Positions 34,585 through 42,181 of a stretch of DNA of 61,644 nucleotides are shown piece by piece. The stretch comes from Alphaproteobacteria bacterium UBA7691 (GTDB lineage: Bacteria; Pseudomonadota; Alphaproteobacteria; Ferrovibrionales; Ferrovibrionaceae). The number at the start of each line of letters is the position of its first letter. Positions within the stretch are counted from its first letter, which is position 1. The stretch covers positions 201-61,844 of the forward strand of contig DLGP01000095.1 in NCBI GenBank assembly GCA_002482765.1, read 5' to 3'. Below the pieces are notes generated by a model that worked only from the letters and a program-made list of their open reading frames with translations, did no database searches and was not told the DNA's origin. Both the position numbers and the translations under genes were made by a program.

Positions 34585-34606
34585 TATGCGCATAGTTTAT
34601 GCGCAT
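34585..34606. promoter_or_regulatory. Repeated ATGCGCAT palindromes, candidate ccdAB operator
   Basis: TATGCGCATA (34585-34594) and TATGCGCAT (34598-34606) are two copies of one palindrome spaced 13 bases apart, just upstream of the ccdA start. This layout suits cooperative binding of CcdA-type ribbon-helix-helix dimers. Confidence 0.7.
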
Positions 34607-34619
34607 TTTCGGCTGCCGG

Positions 34620-36710
34620 CTAGACCGCTCTGGTGCCGCGTAATTGCGCTGCCAGTTCATCCGGCAGGATCACCGGCAGGCCGCAGGTCTGGCCGACGCA
34701 GACATAGGCGGTGGGCTGGCCGCCGAGTTGGGTTTTGCCATGCGCCGGATGGCTTTCCGGCAAAGTGGCATCGGGATCGGCCACCATCAGGATGCGGTTG
34801 GGCAGTGACACGCTATAGGCGGCATCGATCAGCGCCTCGGTGGCGGCTTCGCCGCGATGGCCCAGGATGGTGACCTGCACCGCATGGGCATAAAGATCGG
34901 CGCCGTTGAGGAAACTGGCGAGCGCGAAGAAGTTGCGCCCGGCCTCGCCCGAAAAAGCCGCGATCTGGCTTTCCGCCGCCTCGCGCCAGGTCACATCGCC
35001 GGTGAGATACCACAGCCGGGCGAACACACCCACCAGCAGGCCGTTGCCCGACGGCGTGGCGTTATCGGCAATGATGCGGCTGCGCGCCACCAGGGTTTCG
35101 GCCTGCTGCGCGGTGAGGAAAAAGCCGCCATGCACCGGATCGGCATAATCGCGCTGGAGCACCTCGGCCCATTTGCGCGTCTGCTCCAGATAGGCCGGGT
35201 TGCCGGTGGCCTCAAACAAGGCCAGGGCAGCGCGCGCCATCGCCGCGTAATCATCCAGCAGGCCGGGATAGATCAGCTGATCCTGGCGCCAACTATGACC
35301 GAGCCGGTCGCCGCCCAGCATCATGGTGCTGGTGACAAAGCCATAGGCGCGTTCGGCCAAGGCGAGCCAATGCGGCTGTTTGTATTGCCGCGCCAGGCTG
35401 GCCAGGGCGGCGATCATCAGGCCGTTCCAATCGGCCAGCACCTTGTCATCCCAGCCCGGCCGGATGCGCTTGTCGCGCGCTGTCAGCAATTTGGCGCGGC
35501 AGGCGGCCAGCCGGGCCTCGCCGGCATCATCCAGCAGGTCAGGCGAAAGCGAACGGCGCAGGATGGTCTTGTGTTCCCAATTGCCTTCCGGCGTCACATC
35601 GTAATGTTCGGCAAAGAACGCGGCATCGTCGCCCAGCAGGGCATCGATCTCGGCCTGATGCCAGACATAGAACTTGCCTTCCTCACCCTCCGAATCCGCA
35701 TCCAGCGTGGCGGCAAAGCCGCCGCCCTTGTCGCCCTGGCCGCCGGCGATCATTTCGCGTTCCAGCCAGGCCACGGTTTCCTCGATCCGCTGGCGCAGCA
35801 CAGGCTCATGCGTCTCGGCTTCCAGCAGAGCAAAATGCTCGATCAATTGTGCATTGTCGTAGAGCATCTTCTCAAAATGCGGCGCCAGCCATTCGGCATC
35901 CACCGAGTAGCGCGCAAAGCCGCCGCCGAGATGATCGTAGATGCCGCCCTGCGCCATGCGCACGGCCGTGGTCAGCACGGCGGCGGCATAATCCGGCCGG
36001 CCGCTGCGCAAATAGGCGCGCCACAGCAATTCAAACACGCCACATTGCGGGAATTTCGGCGCTGCGCCCAGGCCGCCATGCACCGGATCAACATGGCTCA
36101 GCACCTGCTCGGCCATCTGGTCCAGGCTGGCGCGGTCGATGGCGACACTTTCGAGATTCTGCGGCCGCGCCATCTGGCGCAGGCCCTGCACCAGCATGGT
36201 CTTGTTCTTGGCGATGGCATCCTTCTTGGTGTGGAAGGCATCGGCAACGCGATGCAGCACGTCCATGAAGCCGGCGCGGCCATAACGCGCCTCGGGCGGA
36301 AAATATGTGCCGCCCCAGAAGGGTTCGGCTTCCGGGGTGAGAAACATGGTCAGCGGCCAGCCGCCCTGCTCGCCCAGCAGATGCAGCGCATTCATATAAA
36401 GCGTGTCGATATCCGGCCGTTCTTCACGATCAACCTTGATATTGACGAAGAGCCGGTTCATCTCGGCGGCGATGGCGGGATTCTCGAAGCTCTCATGCGC
36501 CATCACATGGCACCAATGGCAGGCGGCATAACCCACAGAAAGCAGGATCGGCTTGTTCAGCGCCTTGGCAGCAGCCAGCGCGCCGGGGCCCCAGGGCTGC
36601 CAATGCACCGGGTTATCCCTGTGCTGGAGCAGATAGGGCGAAGCGGCCTGATCCAGATTGTTGCGGTTTGCCAGCAGCAACGGGTCGCCTGACAAAGGGA
36701 CATCGGTCAT
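34620..36710 (-). CDS. Thioredoxin-domain protein of the YyaL / DUF255 family
   Basis: 696 residues from ATG 36710 (M-T-D-V-P-L-S-G). The frame remains open to 37316, but that part is antisense to other genes and is excluded. The N-terminal DUF255 thioredoxin-like domain has the S-P-Y-L-L-Q-H and A-C-H-W-C-H-V-M motifs (C-x-x-C near residue 62). The rest is an alpha/alpha toroid of the six-hairpin glycosidase/N-acylglucosamine 2-epimerase type. Homologues include SPATA20; the reaction is not established. It starts 51 bases from the divergent DUF6489 gene. Confidence 0.9.
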   Translation of the reverse strand: MTDVPLSGDPLLLANRNNLDQAASPYLLQHRDNPVHWQPWGPGALAAAKALNKPILLSVGYAACHWCHVMAHESFENPAIAAEMNRLFVNIKVDREERPDIDTLYMNALHLLGEQGGWPLTMFLTPEAEPFWGGTYFPPEARYGRAGFMDVLHRVADAFHTKKDAIAKNKTMLVQGLRQMARPQNLESVAIDRASLDQMAEQVLSHVDPVHGGLGAAPKFPQCGVFELLWRAYLRSGRPDYAAAVLTTAVRMAQGGIYDHLGGGFARYSVDAEWLAPHFEKMLYDNAQLIEHFALLEAETHEPVLRQRIEETVAWLEREMIAGGQGDKGGGFAATLDADSEGEEGKFYVWHQAEIDALLGDDAAFFAEHYDVTPEGNWEHKTILRRSLSPDLLDDAGEARLAACRAKLLTARDKRIRPGWDDKVLADWNGLMIAALASLARQYKQPHWLALAERAYGFVTSTMMLGGDRLGHSWRQDQLIYPGLLDDYAAMARAALALFEATGNPAYLEQTRKWAEVLQRDYADPVHGGFFLTAQQAETLVARSRIIADNATPSGNGLLVGVFARLWYLTGDVTWREAAESQIAAFSGEAGRNFFALASFLNGADLYAHAVQVTILGHRGEAATEALIDAAYSVSLPNRILMVADPDATLPESHPAHGKTQLGGQPTAYVCVGQTCGLPVILPDELAAQLRGTRAV

Positions 36711-36761
36711 GCTAGGTATGCCTTTGGCTTGGTTGGTGTTATCCCAGCACAGGAGCGCCGC

Positions 36762-37013
36762 ATGAAGATAACAGTGAACGTGGATTGTACGCCAGAGGAA
36801 GCCCGCGCTTTCCTTGGCCTGCCGGATGTGCAGCCGCTGCAAGAGGCGGTGATGGCACAGATGCAGGACCGCGTGATGAATTCGCTCAATGCCATGGACC
36901 CGGAATCCCTGCTCAAGACTTGGGCACCGCTGGGCTTGCAGAGCATGGAGCAGATACAGCGCTTTTTCCTGTCGCAGTTCAACAGCGCTGCCGGCGGCAA
37001 CGGCAAGAAATAG
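36762..37013 (+). CDS. DUF6489 family small protein
   Basis: 83 residues from ATG 36762 with AGGAG at 36751-36755. The start M-K-I-T-V-N-V-D-C-T-P-E-E-A-R is distinctive; the rest is mostly helical, ending in a small basic tail. This small alphaproteobacterial family is often next to mnmE or ferredoxin-like genes. Function unknown. The ferredoxin gene starts 12 bases downstream. Confidence 0.75.
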   Translation: MKITVNVDCTPEEARAFLGLPDVQPLQEAVMAQMQDRVMNSLNAMDPESLLKTWAPLGLQSMEQIQRFFLSQFNSAAGGNGKK

Positions 37014-37025
37014 GCGAAGGCCCGT

Positions 37026-37373
37026 ATGACCCAGCTTCCCGACGATCCGGCGCCGTATTACAGCGCGCATGTCTTTGTTTGCACCAATGAGCGCCCGGCC
37101 GGCCATCCGCGTGGCTGCTGCAAGGCCAAGGATGCTGAAAAACTGCGGAATTACATGAAGGTGCGGGCCAAGGAACTTGGCCTTGAAGGGGTGCGGATCA
37201 ACAATGCCGGCTGCCTCGACCGCTGCGAATTGGGGCCGACCCTGGTGATCTATCCCGAGGGCATCTGGTACAAGGCCGAGACTTTTGCCGATATCGACGC
37301 CATCCTGGAACAGCATGTGAAGGCCGGCGGCCGTGTGCCGGGCCTGATGCTGCGGCCGGAAGACGGCCCCTGA
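37026..37373 (+). CDS. Thioredoxin-like (2Fe-2S) ferredoxin
   Basis: 115 residues. Cysteines in V-C-T-N-E-R, R-G-C-C and the later C-L-D-R-C-E pattern are those of thioredoxin-fold 2Fe-2S ferredoxins (NuoE-like fold). N-N-A-G-C-L-D-R-C and V-I-Y-P-E-G-I-W-Y are family signatures. It is a soluble electron carrier whose partner is unknown. mnmE begins 32 bases downstream, so the three genes could share a transcript. Confidence 0.88.
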   Translation: MTQLPDDPAPYYSAHVFVCTNERPAGHPRGCCKAKDAEKLRNYMKVRAKELGLEGVRINNAGCLDRCELGPTLVIYPEGIWYKAETFADIDAILEQHVKAGGRVPGLMLRPEDGP

Positions 37374-37405
37374 ACCAAGCTCCCTTGAACAATCCGCCTT
37401 AACCG

Positions 37406-38737
37406 ATGACCGACAGCATCTATGCCCTGTCCAGCGCCCCGGGCCGGGCCGGGCTGGCGGTGGTGCGGCTATCAGGGCCGGGCGCCGGGCCGGCTTTGCT
37501 GGCTCTGGCCGGCCGGCTGCCGCCGCCGCGCCTGGCCAGCCGGGCTTTGTTGCAGGACCAGATGACCGGGCCGATTGATGATGCCCTGGTGTTGTGGTTT
37601 CCCGGGCCGGCCAGTTTCACCGGTGAGGATGTGGCGGAATTCCATATCCATGGCGGCAAGGCGGTGCTGGCGGCGCTGTTTGCCGCCCTGGCGCGTCTGC
37701 CCGGCCTGCGGCTGGCTGAGCCTGGCGAATTCAGCCGCCGCGCCTTCCAGCATGGCAAGCTGGATCTCACCGCCGCCGAGGGCCTGGCTGATCTGATCGA
37801 TGCCGAAACCGAAGCCCAGCGCCGCCAGGGTTTACGCCAGATGCAGGGCGAACTGGGCCGGCTTTATGAAGGCTGGCGCGCCCGGCTGCTCCGCGCCCTG
37901 GCGCATGTGGAAGCCGATATCGATTTCCCGGAAGAAGACCTGCCGGCCGGCATCGCCGCTGCCGTGGCACCCGGTATTGCCCAGCTACAGGGCGAGATAA
38001 CGGCGCATCTGGCCGATAACCGGCGCGGCGAAAGATTACGCGACGGCGTGGCGGTGGTGATCCTCGGCCCGCCCAATGCCGGCAAATCCAGCCTGCTCAA
38101 CGCGCTGGCGCGGCGCGAGGCGGCGATTGTCTCCGATATCGCCGGCACCACGCGCGACATCATCGACGTGCAGCTTGATCTCGGCGGCTATCCGGTGGTG
38201 TTGGCTGATACGGCGGGCCTGCGTGACACCGTCGACCGTATCGAGGGCGAGGGTGTGCGCCGCGCCCTGGCCCGCGCCGAAAGCGCCGATCTGAAGCTGC
38301 TGTTGCTGGATGCCGCTGCACTTGAAAACCTGCCGGCGGAAATCACCGCGTTGATTGACAATAATTGCCTGCTGATCGCCAACAAGATCGACCAGACCCC
38401 GTTGCCACCCGATGCCAGGCTGGCGGGGCGTCAGCTTTTGCCGCTTTCGGTCAGCAGCGGCCAGGGCCTGGATGCTTTGCTGATGGCATTGGAAACAGCG
38501 GTTGCGGCGCGTTATGGCCAGGCCGGTGACGCCAGCCTGACCCGCGCCCGGCATCGTGAAGCCTTGCAGCATTGCGCCGCTGCCTTGGAACGATTCCTGA
38601 GTGGTGCCGCGCCGGATGCCGAACTCGCCGCCGAGGATTTACGCCTCGCCGCCCGTGCCTTGGGCCGCATCACCGGCCGGGTCGATGTGGAAGACGTGCT
38701 CGACGTGGTGTTCCGGGATTTTTGTATCGGGAAGTGA
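37406..38737 (+). CDS. mnmE: tRNA modification GTPase MnmE
   Basis: 443 residues. The N-terminal formyl-THF-binding region starts D-S-I-Y-A-L-S-S-A-P-G-R-A-G. The inserted G domain carries G-P-P-N-A-G-K-S-S near 220, D-T-A-G near 266 and N-K-I-D near 328, and the protein ends C-I-G-K with the conserved Cys. With MnmG it forms the carboxymethylaminomethyl group at U34 of several tRNAs, including tRNA-Leu(UAA). mnmG is normally adjacent; here 3.4 kb of other genes separate them. Confidence 0.97.
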   Translation: MTDSIYALSSAPGRAGLAVVRLSGPGAGPALLALAGRLPPPRLASRALLQDQMTGPIDDALVLWFPGPASFTGEDVAEFHIHGGKAVLAALFAALARLPGLRLAEPGEFSRRAFQHGKLDLTAAEGLADLIDAETEAQRRQGLRQMQGELGRLYEGWRARLLRALAHVEADIDFPEEDLPAGIAAAVAPGIAQLQGEITAHLADNRRGERLRDGVAVVILGPPNAGKSSLLNALARREAAIVSDIAGTTRDIIDVQLDLGGYPVVLADTAGLRDTVDRIEGEGVRRALARAESADLKLLLLDAAALENLPAEITALIDNNCLLIANKIDQTPLPPDARLAGRQLLPLSVSSGQGLDALLMALETAVAARYGQAGDASLTRARHREALQHCAAALERFLSGAAPDAELAAEDLRLAARALGRITGRVDVEDVLDVVFRDFCIGK

Positions 38738-38788
38738 GCGGGATTAGGTAGCAGGGGCACCTATGGTCGGGAGTGACCGATGAGGTTG

Positions 38789-39736
38789 TTAAGTGCTCTG
38801 GTTGTAGTGCTTATAGTCATAATGCTGATGAATAAAATCATGTCCACCTTTACGCACCAGAATCCTGCGATAGAAGCGCAACTGTGGCTGGCTCGGGCTC
38901 CCTGCATTTCCGAAAATATCGCTGTAGATCACGCGACCATATATCCAAATGTATGTCTCCCCGTTAAGGGCAGCGCGGCCATCTGCCGGAGTAGGGAAAG
39001 CATCTTCTTTTTCAATGATGAAAGTGGCGGATTCTTCATCTGGCCCTAGTGTGCGTCCGATTTGATCTGTTTCAATGCTGTCAAAAACCGGTTCAGGAGG
39101 CTCTTTGGAGATGCTGATTCCTGCCATGATTTCGATGGGGGTGCCGGGCGTCTTGCCATAATTTTTAAACTTGAAACGGAATCGCACTTTTCCTGGAGGA
39201 TGCGGAGAGGTGGGATGATCGTTCATCCTGATCCCCTTCAAATAGCCCTCGGTAGTAATGTTTTCAATTATAACGAAGAAGCGCGCGCGTTCAGCTGAAA
39301 CTATTGCATCAGAAGATTTAATAGCTGCTTTAACCGCAGCTTCGTTCTGCAACAGAGTTTTTCGGATATAAATAATACCAAAGCCACCCACAAAGACTTG
39401 CAGGAACGCCGCAAACACCATCCACAAGGCCGAATTTGCCATTTCCTGCTGGGCGCTAAGATCGTCCTTTTCTCGCTGGGTCTTGTCGGGGGAGTCGTCT
39501 TTGACTGCCTCGGTTTCAAGTGCGTCGGCGATGCGACGGAGAAAGTGCAGCAGCAGGTCAGGAGATATTCTGTTCCAGCTTTCTGTTGGCTCTGTCTCTA
39601 TCTGAGCGGCGCCTTGATGCCTGCTTTTAGCTTGGGGTTCGACTTGCGCCTGTACTATAGCTATTGGTGAGAGGCACTGGCACGCAATCAGGAATCCTCC
39701 AATCGCAATGTAGTGAACCCAATTTCTTTTTGACAT
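38789..39736 (-). CDS. Membrane protein of unknown function, atypical composition
   Basis: 315 residues. A signal-like helix (about 9-30) and a second strong membrane helix (about 106-126, followed by I-R-K-T-L-L-Q-N-E-A-A-V) are seen. The remaining C-terminal region is beta-rich and soluble, with A-E-R-A-R-F-F-V. This plan recurs in hypothetical proteins of phage and genomic islands; I recognise no named domain. The gene is markedly more AT-rich than its neighbours and is convergent to mnmE, so it was probably acquired. Confidence 0.65.
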   Translation of the reverse strand: MSKRNWVHYIAIGGFLIACQCLSPIAIVQAQVEPQAKSRHQGAAQIETEPTESWNRISPDLLLHFLRRIADALETEAVKDDSPDKTQREKDDLSAQQEMANSALWMVFAAFLQVFVGGFGIIYIRKTLLQNEAAVKAAIKSSDAIVSAERARFFVIIENITTEGYLKGIRMNDHPTSPHPPGKVRFRFKFKNYGKTPGTPIEIMAGISISKEPPEPVFDSIETDQIGRTLGPDEESATFIIEKEDAFPTPADGRAALNGETYIWIYGRVIYSDIFGNAGSPSQPQLRFYRRILVRKGGHDFIHQHYDYKHYNQST

Positions 39737-39828
39737 TAGATAAAAAAGACCTCCGTAAATTCGCGCCGCCTGATCTTATTTTTGATATTCTGCGCTGTCT
39801 CGCAAATTCCGATGCAGGCAGGTTGCCC

Positions 39829-40068
39829 ATGGTTTCGATCACAGTCCGAGATTTACCGGATCAAGTGTATCGTGCGTTGCAGGTGCGGGCGGCAAGCCGT
39901 GGCCATAGCATTGAAGCTGAGGCACGGCTTATCCTGGAGTATGCGGTTAAGGCTGATCTGCGGATCAAGCTGGGTAGTCTGTTGGCCGAGACTGGCTTGG
40001 CGGCTGGCGGTGTTGATCTGAATATTGAGCGCGACAAACGCCCTGCCAGGGCAGCGTGTTTTGAATGA
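39829..40068 (+). CDS. FitA-like antitoxin (ribbon-helix-helix), no toxin partner seen
   Basis: 79 residues from ATG 39829 (M-V-S-I-T-V-R-D-L-P). The pattern I-T-V-R-D-L-P-D-Q-V-Y-R-A-L-Q-V-R-A-A-S-R-G-x-S is typical of the FitA/VapB-type DNA-binding fold. Normally a PIN-domain toxin follows immediately. Here the next gene is an HTH protein 44 bases on, so this antitoxin appears to be an orphan. It may still act as a repressor or neutralise a distant toxin. Confidence 0.75.
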   Translation: MVSITVRDLPDQVYRALQVRAASRGHSIEAEARLILEYAVKADLRIKLGSLLAETGLAAGGVDLNIERDKRPARAACFE

Positions 40069-40112
40069 TCCTATGGATCGGCCCGCGTGGCGATGCGTAT
40101 CGATAGATTGGG

Positions 40113-40556
40113 ATGACGATGAGCAAGCACCAGATCATTTATCATGACGGCAAGCCGGCTTTCGCCGTGGTGCCGTGGGAAGAATATCTTGCGCTCACGG
40201 GCGATGCCGCGCTTTCCGATGAAGCGGTGTTTGACAAGGCAAAGGCCGAGAGCAGCGAGATGATTCCGCTTGACGTGGTGGATCGCCTGCTGGCGGGTGA
40301 GAATGCAGTGAAGGTGTATCGCGAATTTCGCGGGCTGACGCAGAAGCAGCTTGCCGCCAAGGTTTTTCTCAACCCGGCTTACCTGTCGCAAATCGAAACC
40401 GGGCATCGGCGTGGCTCGGCGCGGAAGCTGCGCGAAATTGCCGATATTCTGCAAGTAGACCTCGACGATCTGCTGCCGAGCGGTGGTTTTGGCAAAGATG
40501 ATTGGGAAGAAGCCGAGCCTGCCCAGCCGCATCCTCTGGGCTGGATGGCGCGGTGA
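40113..40556 (+). CDS. XRE-family HTH protein with Phd-like N-terminus
   Basis: 147 residues. The first 35 residues (H-Q-I-I-Y-H-D-G-K-P-A-F-A-V-V-P-W-E-E-Y) resemble the Phd/YefM motif for a short antitoxin start, and a HTH_XRE domain follows at about 70-125 (G-L-T-Q-K-Q-L-A-A-K, then L-S-Q-I-E-T-G). The start may be 40113 or 40119. It looks like an antitoxin of a TA module, but no toxin gene is adjacent; the next gene is a GNAT enzyme with four-base overlap, which could be the toxin partner only if it is of the TacT type, and it does not look so. Confidence 0.78.
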   Translation: MTMSKHQIIYHDGKPAFAVVPWEEYLALTGDAALSDEAVFDKAKAESSEMIPLDVVDRLLAGENAVKVYREFRGLTQKQLAAKVFLNPAYLSQIETGHRRGSARKLREIADILQVDLDDLLPSGGFGKDDWEEAEPAQPHPLGWMAR

Positions 40557-41110
40557 CGCTGGCTTTGCAAGACTATCCCCAGCTCGACACGGCGCGGCTG
40601 CTTTTGCGTGGTTTCCGCGACGATGACCTGGCTTTTATGCAGGTTTTTGCGCTGCGGCCGGCTTTGTGGCGTTATCTGCCGGGGCCGGAGCCGACGGCTG
40701 AGTTGGTGGCGGCCTATCACGAGGCGCGGCTACAGGCCCAGGCGCTGGGCCAGAGCGGCGACTGGCATTTTGCCGTTGAGCAGCGCGATAGCGGCTGCAT
40801 GATCGGCACGGCGCGGCTGAGTATCCAGAGCCGCGAGCATAACAACGGCAGTGTGGCGGTTTCGCTGGATAGCGACACCTGGCGCCAAGGGCTGGGGCGA
40901 GAGGCGTTGGCGGCGCTGGTGGCTTTTGGCTTTGCCGAGCTTGGGCTGCATCGCCTGAGCGCCTTGGTGGATGTGGAGAATATCGCCTCGCAGCATATTG
41001 CCGAGGCTTGCGGCTTTGCGCGCGAAGGGCTGCTGCGGCAGAATTTTAACCTGCGTGGCCAGTGGCGCGACAGCGTGCTCTATGGCCTGCTCAATCCGGC
41101 CCGGGATTAA
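40553..41110 (+). CDS. GNAT family N-acetyltransferase (RimJ/RimL type)
   Basis: 185 residues with a GTG start overlapping the upstream stop (GTGA). The pattern L-D-T-A-R-L-L-L-R-G-F-R-D-D-D at the start, W-R-Q-G-L-G-R-E-A-L in the acetyl-CoA loop and H-R-L-S-A-L-V-D-V-E-N-x-A-S near the end match RimJ/RimL-type ribosomal-protein or antibiotic acetyltransferases. Substrate unknown. Confidence 0.83.
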   Translation: MTLALQDYPQLDTARLLLRGFRDDDLAFMQVFALRPALWRYLPGPEPTAELVAAYHEARLQAQALGQSGDWHFAVEQRDSGCMIGTARLSIQSREHNNGSVAVSLDSDTWRQGLGREALAALVAFGFAELGLHRLSALVDVENIASQHIAEACGFAREGLLRQNFNLRGQWRDSVLYGLLNPARD

Positions 41111-41122
41111 AGCGGCGCGCGG

Positions 41123-41887
41123 TTAAAGCAGGCTGGCGGCATCGCCGACTTTAATCATGCCGCCCTGGATCACCTTGGCATAGATGCCGCAATCCTGATG
41201 GCCGTAATGTTTGTTGAGCAGGTCGAGGGTTTCGAGGTCGCGCTGGCCGCTCTCGGGGTTGATCATGGTGGCCGGGCAGCGGCCAATGGCTTCGATCACT
41301 TCCAGCACCGCGCCGCCGATCTGGAGCTGCTTGCCGATCCAGGCCATTTCTGCCCAGGGCGCGGCGCTATCGAGCAGCAGGTTGCCGCGCATGCGGCGCT
41401 GATCGATCTCGCGCCCGGCATGGGCCGCGAGATCGGCCAGGCTGGCGCTGTTCTGGATCGAGATCAGGGGTAAATCCACATCGCTGAAGCTGATGCCCGG
41501 GGCTTCGGCCAGGCTGAGTTTGCCGCGGGTTTCGTTGGGCAGGCGGGCAACCAGGAAAGCGCAAAGCGCCTCGCTGCCGGCCGGCTCGGTGAGGTTGACC
41601 TCTGCCAGCACGTCCTGGCCGTTTTCGCTCAGGCTGACGCGGCAGCCGCTGGCATCGAATTGGCTGCGCAGGCTGGCAATCGCGGGTGTGCGCGCCCAAT
41701 TGAGGAAATGCGCCTTCTTGGCCCAGGCCGGGGCGGCAGCATCATAGCTTGATGCGCCATGTGCCAGGGCAAAGCGGCGGTCGCCGGGCAGCGGCTGGCC
41801 GGGCTTCAGCTCGGCTTGTTGCAGGCTCTGCTCGTCGAGGCCTTTGACGGGATAACGGCTGATGCGGCTTAGGCTGATCTGGCTCAT
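41123..41887 (-). CDS. MOSC domain protein
   Basis: 254 residues. An N-terminal MOSC_N beta-barrel (I-S-R-Y-P-V-K-G-L-D-E near the start, then P-G-D-R-R-F-A-L) is followed by the MOSC domain with the Cys in I-G-R-C-P-A-T near residue 208, the usual molybdenum cofactor ligand. Such proteins (YcbX/mARC-like) reduce N-hydroxylated compounds or deliver sulfur. It is convergent to the GNAT gene and divergent from mnmG, with three parS sites in the gap. Confidence 0.85.
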   Translation of the reverse strand: MSQISLSRISRYPVKGLDEQSLQQAELKPGQPLPGDRRFALAHGASSYDAAAPAWAKKAHFLNWARTPAIASLRSQFDASGCRVSLSENGQDVLAEVNLTEPAGSEALCAFLVARLPNETRGKLSLAEAPGISFSDVDLPLISIQNSASLADLAAHAGREIDQRRMRGNLLLDSAAPWAEMAWIGKQLQIGGAVLEVIEAIGRCPATMINPESGQRDLETLDLLNKHYGHQDCGIYAKVIQGGMIKVGDAASLL

Positions 41888-41994
41888 AAGCCCAGGATGG
41901 CACCGCTATATATATTGTCAATCCGGGCCATAAGTACGGAAGTAATACTAAATCGCGGTATAATACCTACATGTTCATGAAATGTACTTTTCTG

Positions 41995-42010
41995 TGTTTC
42001 ACGTGAAACA
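41995..42010. other. parS site 1
   Basis: TGTTTCACGTGAAACA, an exact match to the bacterial parS consensus bound by ParB. It is one of three in the 294-base gap before mnmG. Confidence 0.95.
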
Positions 42011-42041
42011 ACGCTGGCCCGGCATAGTTATTCACAGCTTC

Positions 42042-42057
42042 TGTTTCACGTGAAACA
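42042..42057. other. parS site 2
   Basis: Exact copy of the 16-base parS palindrome, 47 bases after site 1. Confidence 0.95.
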
Positions 42058-42079
42058 GAAGCCAGGATTTGCCGGTTAC

Positions 42080-42095
42080 TGTTTCACGTGAAACA
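42080..42095. other. parS site 3
   Basis: Exact copy of the 16-base parS palindrome, 38 bases after site 2. Confidence 0.95.
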
Positions 42096-42181
42096 GAAAG
42101 GCTGGGTTACTCCTGGGCTGTGCCACGTCTGTGGATGAATCCTTTTGACGGCGCCGTTGCCTGGGGGTAGAACCCGGCGCC

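Noticed and set aside
36711..37316. N-terminal extension of the YyaL-type gene
   Set aside because: The open frame is antisense to the DUF6489 and ferredoxin genes; the family starts at 36710.
40553..41110. GNAT protein as a TacT-type toxin with the HTH protein as antitoxin
   Set aside because: The protein matches RimJ/RimL-type enzymes, and the partner is not a ribbon-helix-helix antitoxin of the TacA type.
41959..41964. TATAAT as a promoter -10 box in front of mnmG
   Set aside because: No acceptable -35 lies 16-18 bases upstream; the AT-rich context makes a chance match likely.
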